DNA of 64,000 bases from Geosporobacter subterraneus DSM 17957 (GTDB taxonomy: Bacteria > Bacillota > Clostridia > Peptostreptococcales > Thermotaleaceae), in contig NZ_FQZV01000005.1 of NCBI RefSeq assembly GCF_900142145.1, forward strand, positions 55,390 through 119,389, given 5' to 3'. Positions 50,382-59,617 of this stretch are shown one piece after another; the stretch's first letter is position 1; every line of letters starts with the position of its first letter. The notes below the pieces were generated by a model. The model worked only from the letters and a program-made list of their open reading frames with translations. It was not told the origin of the DNA and ran no database searches. The translations under genes and the position numbers were made by a program.

Positions 50382-51214
50382 TGTTAGAAATAAGATATGC
50401 ATCAAGTAATAAAGACGCCAAGGGTTATGATACAAGTAGATTGAGAGAAGAGTATCATATAGGAGGACTTTTTCAAAAGGATGATGTGAAACTAGTTTAT
50501 TCGCATATTGACAGAATGATTGCAGGATCTGTATGTCCCGTAGAAAAAGCATTAAAGCTGGAAGCCGGCAAAGAGATTGGAGCAGAGTATTTCCTTGAAA
50601 GAAGAGAATTAGGTGTTATTAACATTGGTGGTAAGGGAATCGTGGTTTTAGACGGACAAGAATATGAACTCGATAAAAAAGATGGACTTTATGTAGGAAT
50701 GGGAATAAAAGACATCATTTTCAAGTCTATTGATAGTCAAAATCCTGCTAAATTTTATATCAATTCAGCACCAGCCCATGTTGCCTATCCAACTGTAAAA
50801 ATTAACATAAAAGATGCAAATCCGGTACATTTAGGCTCAGAAAAAGAACTAAACAAAAGAACGATTTATCAGTATGTTCATCCTGCTGTATGTAAATCAT
50901 GCCAACTAGTAATGGGGATGACATTACTGGAAGAAGGTTCAGTATGGAATACAATGCCTGCCCATACCCATGATAGAAGAATGGAAGTGTACTTCTATTT
51001 TGACATGGATGAAGATGCTATGGTGTTTCACATGATGGGTGAACCTCAAGAGACAAGACACATTATTATGAGAAACGAAGAGGCCGTTATCTCCCCATCT
51101 TGGTCAATCCACTCCGGAGTCGGTACTAAGAAATATACCTTTATTTGGGGAATGGCTGGAGAAAATCAAACCTTTACGGATATGGACCATATTGATAACA
51201 GAGATCTACTATAG
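50381..51214 (+). CDS. kduI: 5-keto-4-deoxyuronate isomerase
   Basis: Isomerises 4-deoxy-L-threo-5-hexosulose uronate, the product of unsaturated uronate release, to 3-deoxy-D-glycero-2,5-hexodiulosonate. The 277-residue cupin shows the KduI zinc site in P-A-H-T-H-D-R-R-M-E-V-Y-F-Y-F and a later His in W-S-I-H-S-G. E-Y-F-L-E-R-R-E-L-G-V-I-N-I-G-G is a further family block. AAGGAGGTATTTTA precedes the ATG. kduD, which takes the next step, follows. Confidence 0.95.
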   Translation: MLEIRYASSNKDAKGYDTSRLREEYHIGGLFQKDDVKLVYSHIDRMIAGSVCPVEKALKLEAGKEIGAEYFLERRELGVINIGGKGIVVLDGQEYELDKKDGLYVGMGIKDIIFKSIDSQNPAKFYINSAPAHVAYPTVKINIKDANPVHLGSEKELNKRTIYQYVHPAVCKSCQLVMGMTLLEEGSVWNTMPAHTHDRRMEVYFYFDMDEDAMVFHMMGEPQETRHIIMRNEEAVISPSWSIHSGVGTKKYTFIWGMAGENQTFTDMDHIDNRDLL

Positions 51215-51249
51215 GAGTTAGACGATAGAAGTTAGGGAGGGCGATATGG

Positions 51250-52029
51250 ATGGAAAATTATAATTATGTATTGGATACGTTTGGTTTGAATGGAAAAGTA
51301 GCTATGGTAACAGGAGGAAATAGTGGGATTGGTTGGGCAATTGCTAAGGGTTTAGCAAAAGCTGGAGCAGATTTGTTTCTTTTTACCCATTCTCCAAGAA
51401 ATCTAGAGGAAATTACAAAGGAAATTGAAGCCATGGGAAGACAAGTAAAGTTTGCCCACGGTGATCTGGATGTGGAGGCAGATGCCATGGGAGCAGTTGA
51501 AAAATGTATTGAGGCCTATGGTAAAATTGATATTTTAGTAAATAATGCAGGTACGATTCATAGAGCACCTCTTTTAGAAGGTGATAATGAAGGCTGGAAA
51601 AAAGTAATTGACTTAAATTTGAGTTCAATCTACTACTTATCTAAGATTGCAGGAAAGTATATGGTAGAGCAAGGAAGTGGAAAGATTATTAATATTGCAT
51701 CTATGTTATCCTTCCAAGGAGGGAAATTTGTGCCTTCCTATACTGCTTCAAAGCACGGAGTAGCAGGTTTAACAAAGGCCTTTGCAAATGAACTGGCAGA
51801 AAAAAATGTACAAATCAATGCAATTGCTCCGGGTTATATAGAGACTGCTAATACAGCTCCAATTAGAGCTGATGAAAAGAGAAATGCTGAGATTTTAGGA
51901 AGAATTCCAGCAGGAAGATGGGGAAAACCGGATGATTTGGCTGCTGCGGCAGTATTTTTGGCATCTAAGGCCTCTGACTATATGAATGGTCATATTGTAT
52001 GTGTAGATGGAGGATGGTTGGTTAGATAA
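51250..52029 (+). CDS. kduD: 2-dehydro-3-deoxy-D-gluconate 5-dehydrogenase (short-chain dehydrogenase)
   Basis: Reduces the KduI product to 2-keto-3-deoxygluconate. The 259-residue SDR has the cofactor motif T-G-G-N-S-G-I-G-W-A-I-A, N-N-A-G-T-I-H-R, catalytic Ser in I-I-N-I-A-S-M-L-S, and Y-T-A-S-K-H-G-V-A-G-L. N-A-I-A-P-G-Y-I-E-T-A-N-T and the C-terminal C-V-D-G-G-W-L-V-R are typical KduD. The downstream KDG kinase and aldolase are not in this window. A terminator follows. Confidence 0.93.
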   Translation: MENYNYVLDTFGLNGKVAMVTGGNSGIGWAIAKGLAKAGADLFLFTHSPRNLEEITKEIEAMGRQVKFAHGDLDVEADAMGAVEKCIEAYGKIDILVNNAGTIHRAPLLEGDNEGWKKVIDLNLSSIYYLSKIAGKYMVEQGSGKIINIASMLSFQGGKFVPSYTASKHGVAGLTKAFANELAEKNVQINAIAPGYIETANTAPIRADEKRNAEILGRIPAGRWGKPDDLAAAAVFLASKASDYMNGHIVCVDGGWLVR

Positions 52030-52058
52030 TAGTATTTATAAGTACGCAAGAAAAAGGA

Positions 52059-52086
52059 AAAGGCTGCTTTTATAGACAGCCTTTTT
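52059..52086 (+). terminator. Terminator after kduD
   Basis: AAAGGCTG (52059-52066) pairs with CAGCCTTT (52077-52084) followed by further T. Confidence 0.82.
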
Positions 52087-52161
52087 CATATATACTTTAT
52101 TTTATCAGGAAGTTAGAGATTATTGAGTTGAAAATAAGTGATAAAGGGTGGTAGGATTTAA

Positions 52162-53559
52162 TCAATTGGCCTGGATAATGAAATAGTTATCGTCCTTTTT
52201 TTTCATTTTTTGAATTACCATAAAGCATATACCTAGGGCGGTTATTCCTACTAGTCCGTTACTAATCATCATAGCAATTCCTACACTTTCACTGCCTAAA
52301 TTGGTGAAATTCTGAAGGATATATAAGCTTGGTATTCTAAATAAAAATAAACGTAGGAAGTTAATGACTAAAGAGAGTTTCGTATAGCCAAATCCATAAA
52401 GCAGTCCCATAACAGCAGAAGTTACTGTCAATGTTATTAAAGCAAAGATTTCATATTTTAGTATGCTTCTGATGATTTCTAAAAATTGCAAATCGCCTTT
52501 AGCGAATATACGAATAATCGGATCCATGAAAATATTTATCAATACCATGCCTAATGCACCGATGACTAAAGTAACAAGAAGGGTTTTCTTAAAAGCATCT
52601 AAGGCCCTTTCGAAATTTTCATTTCCTAAATTCTGACTAATAATTGCTGCTTCTCCATCTTGGAAACCATTGGCTATGCTCGTTGGAATACCGGCTATAT
52701 TATTAGAGACACCAAGGGCACCGACTACCATACTTCCATAAAGGGCGCTCATAGAATTTACGATAACTTTACCAAGGCTAAAGGTAAATTTTTCAAAGAA
52801 AATTGGAAGTGCAAAAATCATTATGGGACATATGGTTTTCTTAGATAAATCTATATTTTTAAAAGAAAGTCTAAACATATTATCCGAGTTTAGCATATTA
52901 GACAATCCTACTACAGTTAAGGTTAGATGAGCTATCAATGTGGCAACGGCCATCATCATGATACCAAAATTAAAAACATATACAAATAAGGCAGTAAGAA
53001 TTAGTTTAAGTGCAAGTACCATCAAGTTTAAATTCAATATCAGCTTTGTATTTCCTTTCGCTCTTTCAATAGCCATATATACATTATTGATAAAAATAGC
53101 AATAATCATGATGATTTCAACAACAAAATAGCTGCTGCCAACAGTTATAAGCTCCTCCGGTGTGTTTACCAACCTTAGAATCGGTTTTGTAAATGGAATG
53201 ATAAGAAATAGCAATAGGAGACTGATGCATATTGCCAGAAATAATACTGTGTTCACATATTTTTGTGTATTCTTCATATCATCGGCACCATAATATCTCC
53301 CAATGATAATTCCTCCGCCAACAGCTAAGCCGGCTCCTATCGCTGTTATCATTGTCTTTATTTGGACTAGGTAAGCAATAGCAGAAACAACATTAGAACC
53401 TATATGGGCCGCCATCATTGTATCCAGGAATCCAAACAAATGATTAAACCCATTATAAACTGCTAAGGGAAAGGATATAGACAAAACTACATTCCACATA
53501 TTTCCTTCCAATACGAAACTTCTTCTTTTTCTATCGGTTTTGTTTAAAGTATTATTCAT
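52162..53559 (-). CDS. MATE family efflux transporter
   Basis: 465 residues with 12 membrane helices in two repeats. The N-terminal motif S-I-S-F-P-L-A-V-Y-N-G-F-N-H-L-F-G-F-L-D-T-M-M-A-A-H-I-G is MATE-like. The mirrored C-terminal half begins M-I-F-A-L-P-I-F-F-E-K-F-T-F-S-L-G. It exports organic cations or drugs with Na+ or H+. It reads convergently to kduD and divergently from the AraC regulator. A functional tie to the pectin genes is not evident. Confidence 0.9.
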   Translation of the reverse strand: MNNTLNKTDRKRRSFVLEGNMWNVVLSISFPLAVYNGFNHLFGFLDTMMAAHIGSNVVSAIAYLVQIKTMITAIGAGLAVGGGIIIGRYYGADDMKNTQKYVNTVLFLAICISLLLLFLIIPFTKPILRLVNTPEELITVGSSYFVVEIIMIIAIFINNVYMAIERAKGNTKLILNLNLMVLALKLILTALFVYVFNFGIMMMAVATLIAHLTLTVVGLSNMLNSDNMFRLSFKNIDLSKKTICPIMIFALPIFFEKFTFSLGKVIVNSMSALYGSMVVGALGVSNNIAGIPTSIANGFQDGEAAIISQNLGNENFERALDAFKKTLLVTLVIGALGMVLINIFMDPIIRIFAKGDLQFLEIIRSILKYEIFALITLTVTSAVMGLLYGFGYTKLSLVINFLRLFLFRIPSLYILQNFTNLGSESVGIAMMISNGLVGITALGICFMVIQKMKKKDDNYFIIQAN

Positions 53560-53775
53560 ATTTTGTCCATCCTCATTTATGTCTTTTGATCTAATTATTT
53601 TCCTATTGGTGCAGCCAACTATATTGACAAAGGGTCACTGATAATGAATATATGTAATTATACCCTACCCTATAGTAAAATTCTGCACGTATTTTGCTAT
53701 TATTGTGAATTTGTATGCATATTTTGCTTTGTTGTAATGGCCAATGATGATATAATTAATTATAGGTGATTTATT

Positions 53776-54624
53776 ATGAGAGAAATCAATATAGACTTTC
53801 AGTGTCCTGACAACGCTTTCTATTTTTCTCATCGAAAGGTGTTTGGTCAGTTTACGATGCATGCCCATCACTTTCATGATCAATATGAGGTTTATTATTT
53901 GTTATCGGGAGAAAGGCATTATTTTATCAAAGATAGAGTTTTTCATGTAAAGCCTGGGACTTTAGTAATAATTAATGAATATGACCTGCATAAAACAACA
54001 GATGCCGATTCAGAAGATCATGTGAGAATTTTAATTAATTTTACTAAAAACTACTTTGCAGCATCTCCACATGTAAACGAACTTCTAATTAAGCTCTTTA
54101 CAAAGAATAATTTTGTTATTCCTTTTTCACCGGCTGACAGACAATATGTTGAGGCTTTGTTATATAAAATGACCCATGAAGTACAGAATAAGGCTATTGG
54201 ATTTGAAGTTTCTTTGCAGGCTCTTTTGATGGAGCTTTTAGTGTATGCCGTAAGGTATATAGAAGAAAATCGTAATCATAAGTTAGAGCATCCAAGTCCT
54301 ATGCATGAAAAGATATCAGAAATTGTTCAATATATAAACAATAATTATAATACTCCATTGTGTCTCCCATCTGTTTCTAAAAAGTTTTTTATCAGTCAAT
54401 ATTACTTAAGTAGAGTCTTCAAGCAAGCAACGGGCTTTACTTTTATCGAATATGTAAACAGTATAAGAGTTCGGGAAGCACAGCGCTTGCTCCGGGAGTC
54501 AGGAGACAAGGTTATTGATATCGCTGAGAAAGTGGGATTTAAAAATGTGGCTCACTTTGGTAGAGTTTTTAAAAAGATCACCAATTTTTCACCATTAAAC
54601 TATAGGAATTTGAATAAAAGATAG
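53776..54624 (+). CDS. AraC-family transcriptional regulator
   Basis: 282 residues. The N-terminal cupin-like sensing domain (about 20-150) contains H-H-F-H-D-Q-Y-E-V-Y-Y-L-L-S-G-E-R-H-Y-F-I and V-K-P-G-T-L-V-I-I-N-E-Y-D-L-H-K. The C-terminal double HTH (about 185-280) shows F-F-I-S-Q-Y-Y-L-S-R-V-F-K-Q-A-T-G-F-T-F-I-E-Y-V-N and D-I-A-E-K-V-G-F-K-N-V-A-H-F-G-R-V-F-K. It is probably a local activator responding to a sugar. It is divergent from the MATE gene. Confidence 0.92.
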   Translation: MREINIDFQCPDNAFYFSHRKVFGQFTMHAHHFHDQYEVYYLLSGERHYFIKDRVFHVKPGTLVIINEYDLHKTTDADSEDHVRILINFTKNYFAASPHVNELLIKLFTKNNFVIPFSPADRQYVEALLYKMTHEVQNKAIGFEVSLQALLMELLVYAVRYIEENRNHKLEHPSPMHEKISEIVQYINNNYNTPLCLPSVSKKFFISQYYLSRVFKQATGFTFIEYVNSIRVREAQRLLRESGDKVIDIAEKVGFKNVAHFGRVFKKITNFSPLNYRNLNKR

Positions 54625-54946
54625 CTATTGACCACTCCGGCAACCAAAACAGAATAGATCAGGGCTGTCTTGCACTTGGAGCAACCGGTCTTTGGAAATT
54701 TATTGTATAAACAAATAATTAAGATAAAAACAAATAAATTCATAGAAAAATCAACATAAATGTAGTATGCTCTTATAGAGCATATTGGCATATTGCATTT
54801 TAGTAAATGTTTAAAAATACAAAAATCTACTAGCTTATTCCTGTGATAGAGGTCTATAATAGATATTTTTTAAATACAGCTTATAGATTTTATAATAGAA
54901 ACTATATACCGTCTAAATTTTACTGAGAAATTCATGAGGTGAGAAA
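54625..54946. other. 322-bp gap between the AraC and LacI regulator genes
   Basis: AT-rich. I see no clear gene, terminator or operator. A minus-strand frame (54602-54791) contains a short hydrophobic peptide with C-S-K-C, but it has no convincing ribosome site. The LacI gene's promoter should lie in the last 100 bp, but I cannot pick a clean -35/-10 pair. Confidence 0.4.
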
Positions 54947-55945
54947 ATGAGCGTTACAATAAAGGACATAGCAAAACTGGCCAATATTTCCCATGCAACA
55001 GTCTCTAGGGCACTAAATGATAGCCCTTTAGTCAATCAGGAGACAAAAGAAAAGGTTATGAGTATTGCTAAAGAACTTAACTATATTCCCAACTATAATG
55101 CAAAAAGCCTAGTATTGAATAGATCTTATCATATTGGTCTGTTTTTTTCTTCTATAAACCAAGGGCCTTCTGCCCATATCTTTTATGAGGTGGTTAAAGG
55201 AGTTAACAATGTAATTAAAGATCAATACAACCTAATCGTAAAAGGGATAGATGAGTATCAAGATTTTAATAGAATAGATAGAAAGGTTTTTGACGGAATT
55301 ATAGTAATGAGTCAAAGCATGAAAGATACGACTTTCATTTATCACATTATAGATAAAAAAATCCCGTTAGCAGTACTAAATAGAGAATTAAAGGAAGACA
55401 ATGTAATAAACATTTTATGCGATGATAAAAAGGGAGCATATAGTGCTATTGAATATTTAATTAAAATGGGGCATAAAAAAATTGGATTTATTGAAGGGAA
55501 AGAAGGCTTTAAGTCTTCCCTTGAAAGAAAAACCGGATATCTGGATGCATTAGTAGACTATGGTTTACCTATTCATAAGAAGTTTATTGTAAAGGGAAAT
55601 TATGACTTAGATAGTGGCTATGCAGCTATGGAACAGTTACTGGCAAATGAAGAATATCCTACAGCAGTATTTTGTTCCAATGATGATATGGCGGTAGGAG
55701 CTATGAAAGCCATCAGAGAGAAAAACTTAAGTGTGCCTCAAGATATCTCGGTTATCGGGTTTGACGATAACATTTTTTCTAATTTCTTGACACCGGCATT
55801 AACTACAGTCAGGAGGCCAATCGGAAAAATCGGCGAAGCAGGGGCAAAGGCATTAATTAAATTTATTAACAAGAAAAAAGTTGAAAAAGATGCGATATAT
55901 ATTAATACGGAGTTGATTCAAAGGGATTCGGTAAAGGAAATCTAA
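54947..55945 (+). CDS. LacI/GalR-family regulator, probable repressor of the uronide genes
   Basis: 332 residues. The N-terminal HTH T-I-K-D-I-A-K-L-A-N-I-S-H-A-T-V-S-R-A-L-N-D-S-P-L-V is standard, with the hinge helix Y-N-A-K-S-L-V. The periplasmic-binding-protein-like core has H-I-G-L-F-F-S-S, T-A-V-F-C-S-N-D-D-M-A-V-G-A and V-I-G-F-D-D-N. GAGGTGAG precedes the ATG. The three ACACGTTTGCA sites at 42963, 43029 and 45415 have LacI-type symmetry and are its likely targets. Confidence 0.9.
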   Translation: MSVTIKDIAKLANISHATVSRALNDSPLVNQETKEKVMSIAKELNYIPNYNAKSLVLNRSYHIGLFFSSINQGPSAHIFYEVVKGVNNVIKDQYNLIVKGIDEYQDFNRIDRKVFDGIIVMSQSMKDTTFIYHIIDKKIPLAVLNRELKEDNVINILCDDKKGAYSAIEYLIKMGHKKIGFIEGKEGFKSSLERKTGYLDALVDYGLPIHKKFIVKGNYDLDSGYAAMEQLLANEEYPTAVFCSNDDMAVGAMKAIREKNLSVPQDISVIGFDDNIFSNFLTPALTTVRRPIGKIGEAGAKALIKFINKKKVEKDAIYINTELIQRDSVKEI

Positions 55946-56035
55946 AGAGACGGGGACGGATCGAAACCAATGAAAACCCTAATAAATATCGTATAAAAGT
56001 CAATATATCGTACTTGTAGCATGACACGACATAAA

Positions 56036-56063
56036 ATGTAGGGTTGGGTCTCCGTGCCCAACC
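56036..56063. repeat. Partial dispersed repeat (hairpin), copy E
   Basis: TGTAGGGTTGGG...CCCAACC: GGTTGGG pairs with CCCAACC around TCTCCGTG. It has the same TGTAGGG boundary and hairpin plan as the family A repeats, with different stem bases. It marks the 3' edge of the asparaginase remnant. Confidence 0.4.
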
Positions 56064-56379
56064 AGATAAAAGGTCTAGCACATGCTGGTGGGTATGGAAA
56101 CCTGCCACTTCCGTACAAAATTCTCTTTCACTGCTGACCATTTCCAGGTTGTAAGGATTACAAATTCCACAATCTAAAGCGTCTTCTGCCAAACCTATTT
56201 TTTGCAGTATGGAATGAACCACCCGCCTCTGAAAATCCTCTCCACTATGGGAAGAACAAATAATTGCCAGTTCCTCATTGCTGATAGTGAAGCTGTTTGT
56301 GGTAGTCGCTTATGCAAATAAAACCGCTGTGCACACTTTCTATGCGATAACTTCTTGTGAGTACAACGAGAGGTTTCAT
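56064..56379 (-). pseudogene. L-asparaginase II family remnant
   Basis: From an ATG at 56379 (minus strand) the frame reads M-K-P-L-V-V-L-T-R-S-Y-R-I-E-S-V-H-S-G-F-I-C-I-S-D-Y-H, the N-terminus of COG4448-type asparaginases (V-E-S-V-H-R-G-H pattern). After a stop in that frame a shifted frame continues F-T-I-S-N-E-E-L-A-I-I-C-S-S-H-S-G-E-D and V-V-H-S-I-L-Q-K-I-G-L-A-E-D-A-L-D-C-G. In intact enzymes about 35 residues separate these blocks, so there is a deletion with frameshift. The rest of the enzyme (over 200 residues) is missing, ending at a repeat. Confidence 0.7.
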
Positions 56380-56519
56380 GTAAAACTCCTTTTCTATTGA
56401 GAATTCTATATTAGTACGACTGAAAGACAAATATTCATGATTTATAAAATCTATATAGAATATTTAAGGGACATTCAGAATACTATTTAGTATATATTAA
56501 GGAGCAAGGGGGGATATGG

Positions 56520-56993
56520 GTGAAATTCAAATGGTCTTTTAATCTTAGGGGTCTCAATTGGAGAACCATTGCAATCGTAGCGGTTGTGATATTAATCGTG
56601 GTTGCAGGAATTTATACGCTTAAATATTTTATGAAGGATGATGGAAAAGTGGCTTTTGAAGTACTGAGTGAGGAAATGATACCGCAAAAAGTCCAGGAGA
56701 TACTGCCCAGATATAAAGCTTTAGAAAGGGCACTGGCATGCAAGGTAGATGGAGATATTTATGTGATTGCTACAAGAGGAGAAAAACCCACAGGTGGATA
56801 TACGGTTGATATAGATCGCATTATGAAGGTAAAGGAAGAAGATAAAAATAAACTGGTAGTATATGTAACCTTCGATGATCCTAAGCCAGGAGATGTGGTG
56901 ACACAAGTAATTACATACCCTTATACAGTTGCAAAAACCAATCTGAAGGAGCTCCCAGATAAGATAGAGCTAAAAGTAAAGTACGATGAGTAA
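56520..56993 (+). CDS. PrcB-domain protein, membrane-anchored
   Basis: 157 residues with a GTG start after AAGGGGGG. A single membrane helix (about 18-35) anchors an extracytoplasmic domain. Its Y-V-I-A-T-R-G-E-K-P-T-G-G-Y-T-V-D-I-D-R-I and V-T-F-D-D-P-K-P-G-D-V-V-T-Q-V-I-T-Y-P-Y match the PrcB C-terminal domain (protease complex subunit family, PF14343 type). The role in Clostridia is not defined. It has its own terminator. Confidence 0.78.
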   Translation: MKFKWSFNLRGLNWRTIAIVAVVILIVVAGIYTLKYFMKDDGKVAFEVLSEEMIPQKVQEILPRYKALERALACKVDGDIYVIATRGEKPTGGYTVDIDRIMKVKEEDKNKLVVYVTFDDPKPGDVVTQVITYPYTVAKTNLKELPDKIELKVKYDE

Positions 56994-56999
56994 TGAAGA

Positions 57000-57040
57000 G
57001 CCCGCATATTAAAGTGCGGGTTGTTTCTGTTTTTTTTGAC
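57000..57040 (+). terminator. Terminator after the PrcB-domain gene
   Basis: AGCCCGCA pairs with TGCGGGTT with a TATTAAAG-type loop, then a T-rich run ending in eight T. Confidence 0.85.
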
Positions 57041-57128
57041 ATTTCTTACAAAAATCAGTAAATTTATTTTTTGCAGGGTACATATCTGGGTATTGATATT
57101 AACAAACTAAAATAGGGAGGTTGAGTAA

Positions 57129-59573
57129 ATGTTAGATCAATACAAAGTCCCGGTGGACAAACTAAAAAATAAATGTGATATAGGATGTTTTGATTTTAAT
57201 ACAACTGCAGATTTATATCCTTTGCAGGGAATTATTGGTCAAAAAAGAGCAGCAGATGCTCTGGAGTTTGGCTTAGATATAAAAAAGAAGGGCTATAATA
57301 TTTTTGTTTCAGGATTAAGCGGCACAGGGCGCAACAGCTATGTGATTTCTATCGCAGAAAAAAAGGCTGAATCAAAAGAAACACCCGATGATTGGATCTA
57401 TGTACACAACTTCAAAAATCCAGACAGTCCCATTGCCTTAAGCCTGAAAAATGGCAGTGCAAAGCATTTCAAAAAAGAAATCGAAAACATGATTGAAATT
57501 CTTCAGAAGGAAATACCTCAAATTTTCTTGAGTAAAGAATACGAGAATAAAAAAAGCGTTTTGGTTCAGCAATATCAAAACTATACCCAGCAAATTATTG
57601 ACGAATTGAACGTTTTAGCTAGATCCTATGATTTTATGTTTACTCAGACGGAGCGGGGATTAATGAGCGTTCCTCTTAAAGAGGGACGACCCATGAGTGA
57701 GGAAGAGTATAGAAATTTAAGTCCTCAAGAGGTTGACAAACTGCGGCAAAATTCCAATCAGCTCAGCCTGGAAACCATTGATGTGTTTAATAAGCTGAGA
57801 GCCTTGGAAGAGGAATATCGAAACCGCATCAAGCAGCTGGATGAAAAAAGCGGGTTTGATGTAGTAGATTTTTATATCAATCAGCTAAAGGAGAAGTTTG
57901 GAGACCGGGATGCCATAATAGAGTTCTTAGAGCTGCTAGAAGACGATATCGTAGGACACATCGATAAATTCAAATCCGATAATGGACAGGATCTGAATAA
58001 TCCTTTTGCCATGTTTCAGATGCGTTCAACAGAGGCATTCTTTGACCGCTATAGAGTCAATCTTTTCATTGACAACAGTGAGAAAAAAGGCGCACCGATC
58101 ATTAATGAAACGAATCCCACCTATTACAACCTGTTAGGTAGAATTGAGTATAAAAATGAATTAGGAGTTATGAAAACGGATTTTACAGAGGTAAAGGCTG
58201 GTGCCCTGCATCAAGCCAACGGGGGATATCTCATCCTTCAGGCTAAGGATTTATTAACCAATCCATTTGCATGGAATGCATTAAAGAGAGCTCTAAAGAC
58301 CAATGAGATCATGATCGAAGGACTAGACAAGCAGGTGGGCTATGTCGTTACCTCTACCTTAAAGCCACAGCCTATCCCCCTGGATATAAAGGTTATCATC
58401 GTGGGAGATCCCTATACCTACTATCTGTTATACAGTTACGATGAAGACTTTAAGAAACTATTTAAAATCATGGCGGATTTTGATATTGAAATGGAGCGCA
58501 GTGAAGAAAATATTTACAAGATGGCTCGGTTTATTGCCACCCATTGTGAAAAAGAAGGTTTAAGGCATTTTGACAAAAGTGCTGTAGGACGCATGATTGA
58601 ATATAGTTCACGGTTAGCCGAAGATCAATACAAGCTGAGTTCAAGGTTTAACCAAGTAGTAGAAATTCTCTATGAAGCTGACCGCTGGGCGGAAATGATG
58701 GGATCAGATCATGTTTCTATTATTCATGTGGAGAAGGCTATTGCAGAAAAGATTCAGCGAAATAATAAATACGAAGAGAAAACCATGGAAATGTTTGAAG
58801 ATGGGACCCTCCTCCTAGAGGTTGAAGGGGAAAAGGTAGGGGAAATCAATGGATTGGCTGTTACAGGAACTGGAGAATACAGTTTTGGTAAGCCCAGTAA
58901 GATTACTGTGACCACCTATAAAGGAAAATCAGGCATTATCAATATTGAAAGAGAAGTAAGAAAAAGTGGAAGCATTCATGATAAGGGTGTGTTGATCTTA
59001 AGTGGATATATTGGGGACAAATTTGCTCAAAACAAACACTTATCCTTATCGGCTAATATTGTATTTGAACAGCTTTATTCTGGGGTTGACGGAGATAGTG
59101 CATCCAGTACAGAATTATATGCGCTGTTGTCCAGTTTGTCCAGGATTCCAATTAAGCAATACATCGCTGTTACCGGCTCTGTTAACCAGAGAGGACAGAT
59201 TCAGCCCATTGGAGGAGTAAACGAAAAGATAGAGGGCTTTTTTAGGGTTTGCAAGTTGAAAGGCTTAAATGGAAAACAAGGGGTTATGATCCCACACCAA
59301 AATGTAAAGAATTTGATGTTAAGCGATGAAGTACTCAAGGCTGTAGAACACGGACTGTTCAATATTTATGCCATTAAGACCGTGGAAGAAGGGATAGAAA
59401 TACTCACCGGAGTGCCTGCTGGGACTCTAGAAGAGTCTGGTGAATATACGGAGAACAGTGTATATGATTTGGTAGACAAGCAGTTGAAGAAATTCCTGGA
59501 AGAGGATGAAATCAGAGAAGCAGATAAACTGCATAAGCATACAAAGAGAAAAGGAAAAAAGCAAAAGGAATAG
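57129..59573 (+). CDS. Lon-like ATP-dependent protease (COG1067, LonB/YcbZ type)
   Basis: 814 residues. The N-terminal AAA-like half has an altered Walker A, G-L-S-G-T-G-R-N-S-Y, with Arg in place of Lys. This is common in the COG1067 group, and a long coiled insertion follows. The AAA lid and helicase-like part has T-N-P-F-A-W-N-A-L-K-R-A-L-K. The C-terminal Lon protease domain (about 575-780) carries the catalytic Ser in D-G-D-S-A-S-S-T-E-L and the Lys in G-G-V-N-E-K-I-E-G-F. GGGAGG precedes the ATG. Substrates are unknown. The C-terminus is a Lys-rich tail. Confidence 0.9.
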   Translation: MLDQYKVPVDKLKNKCDIGCFDFNTTADLYPLQGIIGQKRAADALEFGLDIKKKGYNIFVSGLSGTGRNSYVISIAEKKAESKETPDDWIYVHNFKNPDSPIALSLKNGSAKHFKKEIENMIEILQKEIPQIFLSKEYENKKSVLVQQYQNYTQQIIDELNVLARSYDFMFTQTERGLMSVPLKEGRPMSEEEYRNLSPQEVDKLRQNSNQLSLETIDVFNKLRALEEEYRNRIKQLDEKSGFDVVDFYINQLKEKFGDRDAIIEFLELLEDDIVGHIDKFKSDNGQDLNNPFAMFQMRSTEAFFDRYRVNLFIDNSEKKGAPIINETNPTYYNLLGRIEYKNELGVMKTDFTEVKAGALHQANGGYLILQAKDLLTNPFAWNALKRALKTNEIMIEGLDKQVGYVVTSTLKPQPIPLDIKVIIVGDPYTYYLLYSYDEDFKKLFKIMADFDIEMERSEENIYKMARFIATHCEKEGLRHFDKSAVGRMIEYSSRLAEDQYKLSSRFNQVVEILYEADRWAEMMGSDHVSIIHVEKAIAEKIQRNNKYEEKTMEMFEDGTLLLEVEGEKVGEINGLAVTGTGEYSFGKPSKITVTTYKGKSGIINIEREVRKSGSIHDKGVLILSGYIGDKFAQNKHLSLSANIVFEQLYSGVDGDSASSTELYALLSSLSRIPIKQYIAVTGSVNQRGQIQPIGGVNEKIEGFFRVCKLKGLNGKQGVMIPHQNVKNLMLSDEVLKAVEHGLFNIYAIKTVEEGIEILTGVPAGTLEESGEYTENSVYDLVDKQLKKFLEEDEIREADKLHKHTKRKGKKQKE

Positions 59574-59588
59574 AACAAAATGTAAATA

Positions 59589-59617
59589 AGGGCAGACAGT
59601 TGTCTGCCCTTATTTAC
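59589..59617. terminator. Terminator between the Lon-like gene and cyclo-ligase
   Basis: AAGGGCAGACA and TGTCTGCCCTT flank a short GT loop and are followed by ATTT. Perfect stem, active for both convergent genes. Confidence 0.78.

Noticed and set aside
54602..54791. Minus-strand ORF of about 60 residues with C-S-K-C and a hydrophobic end
   Set aside because: No clear ribosome site, overlaps the end of the AraC gene, and no recognisable family. Possible remnant only.
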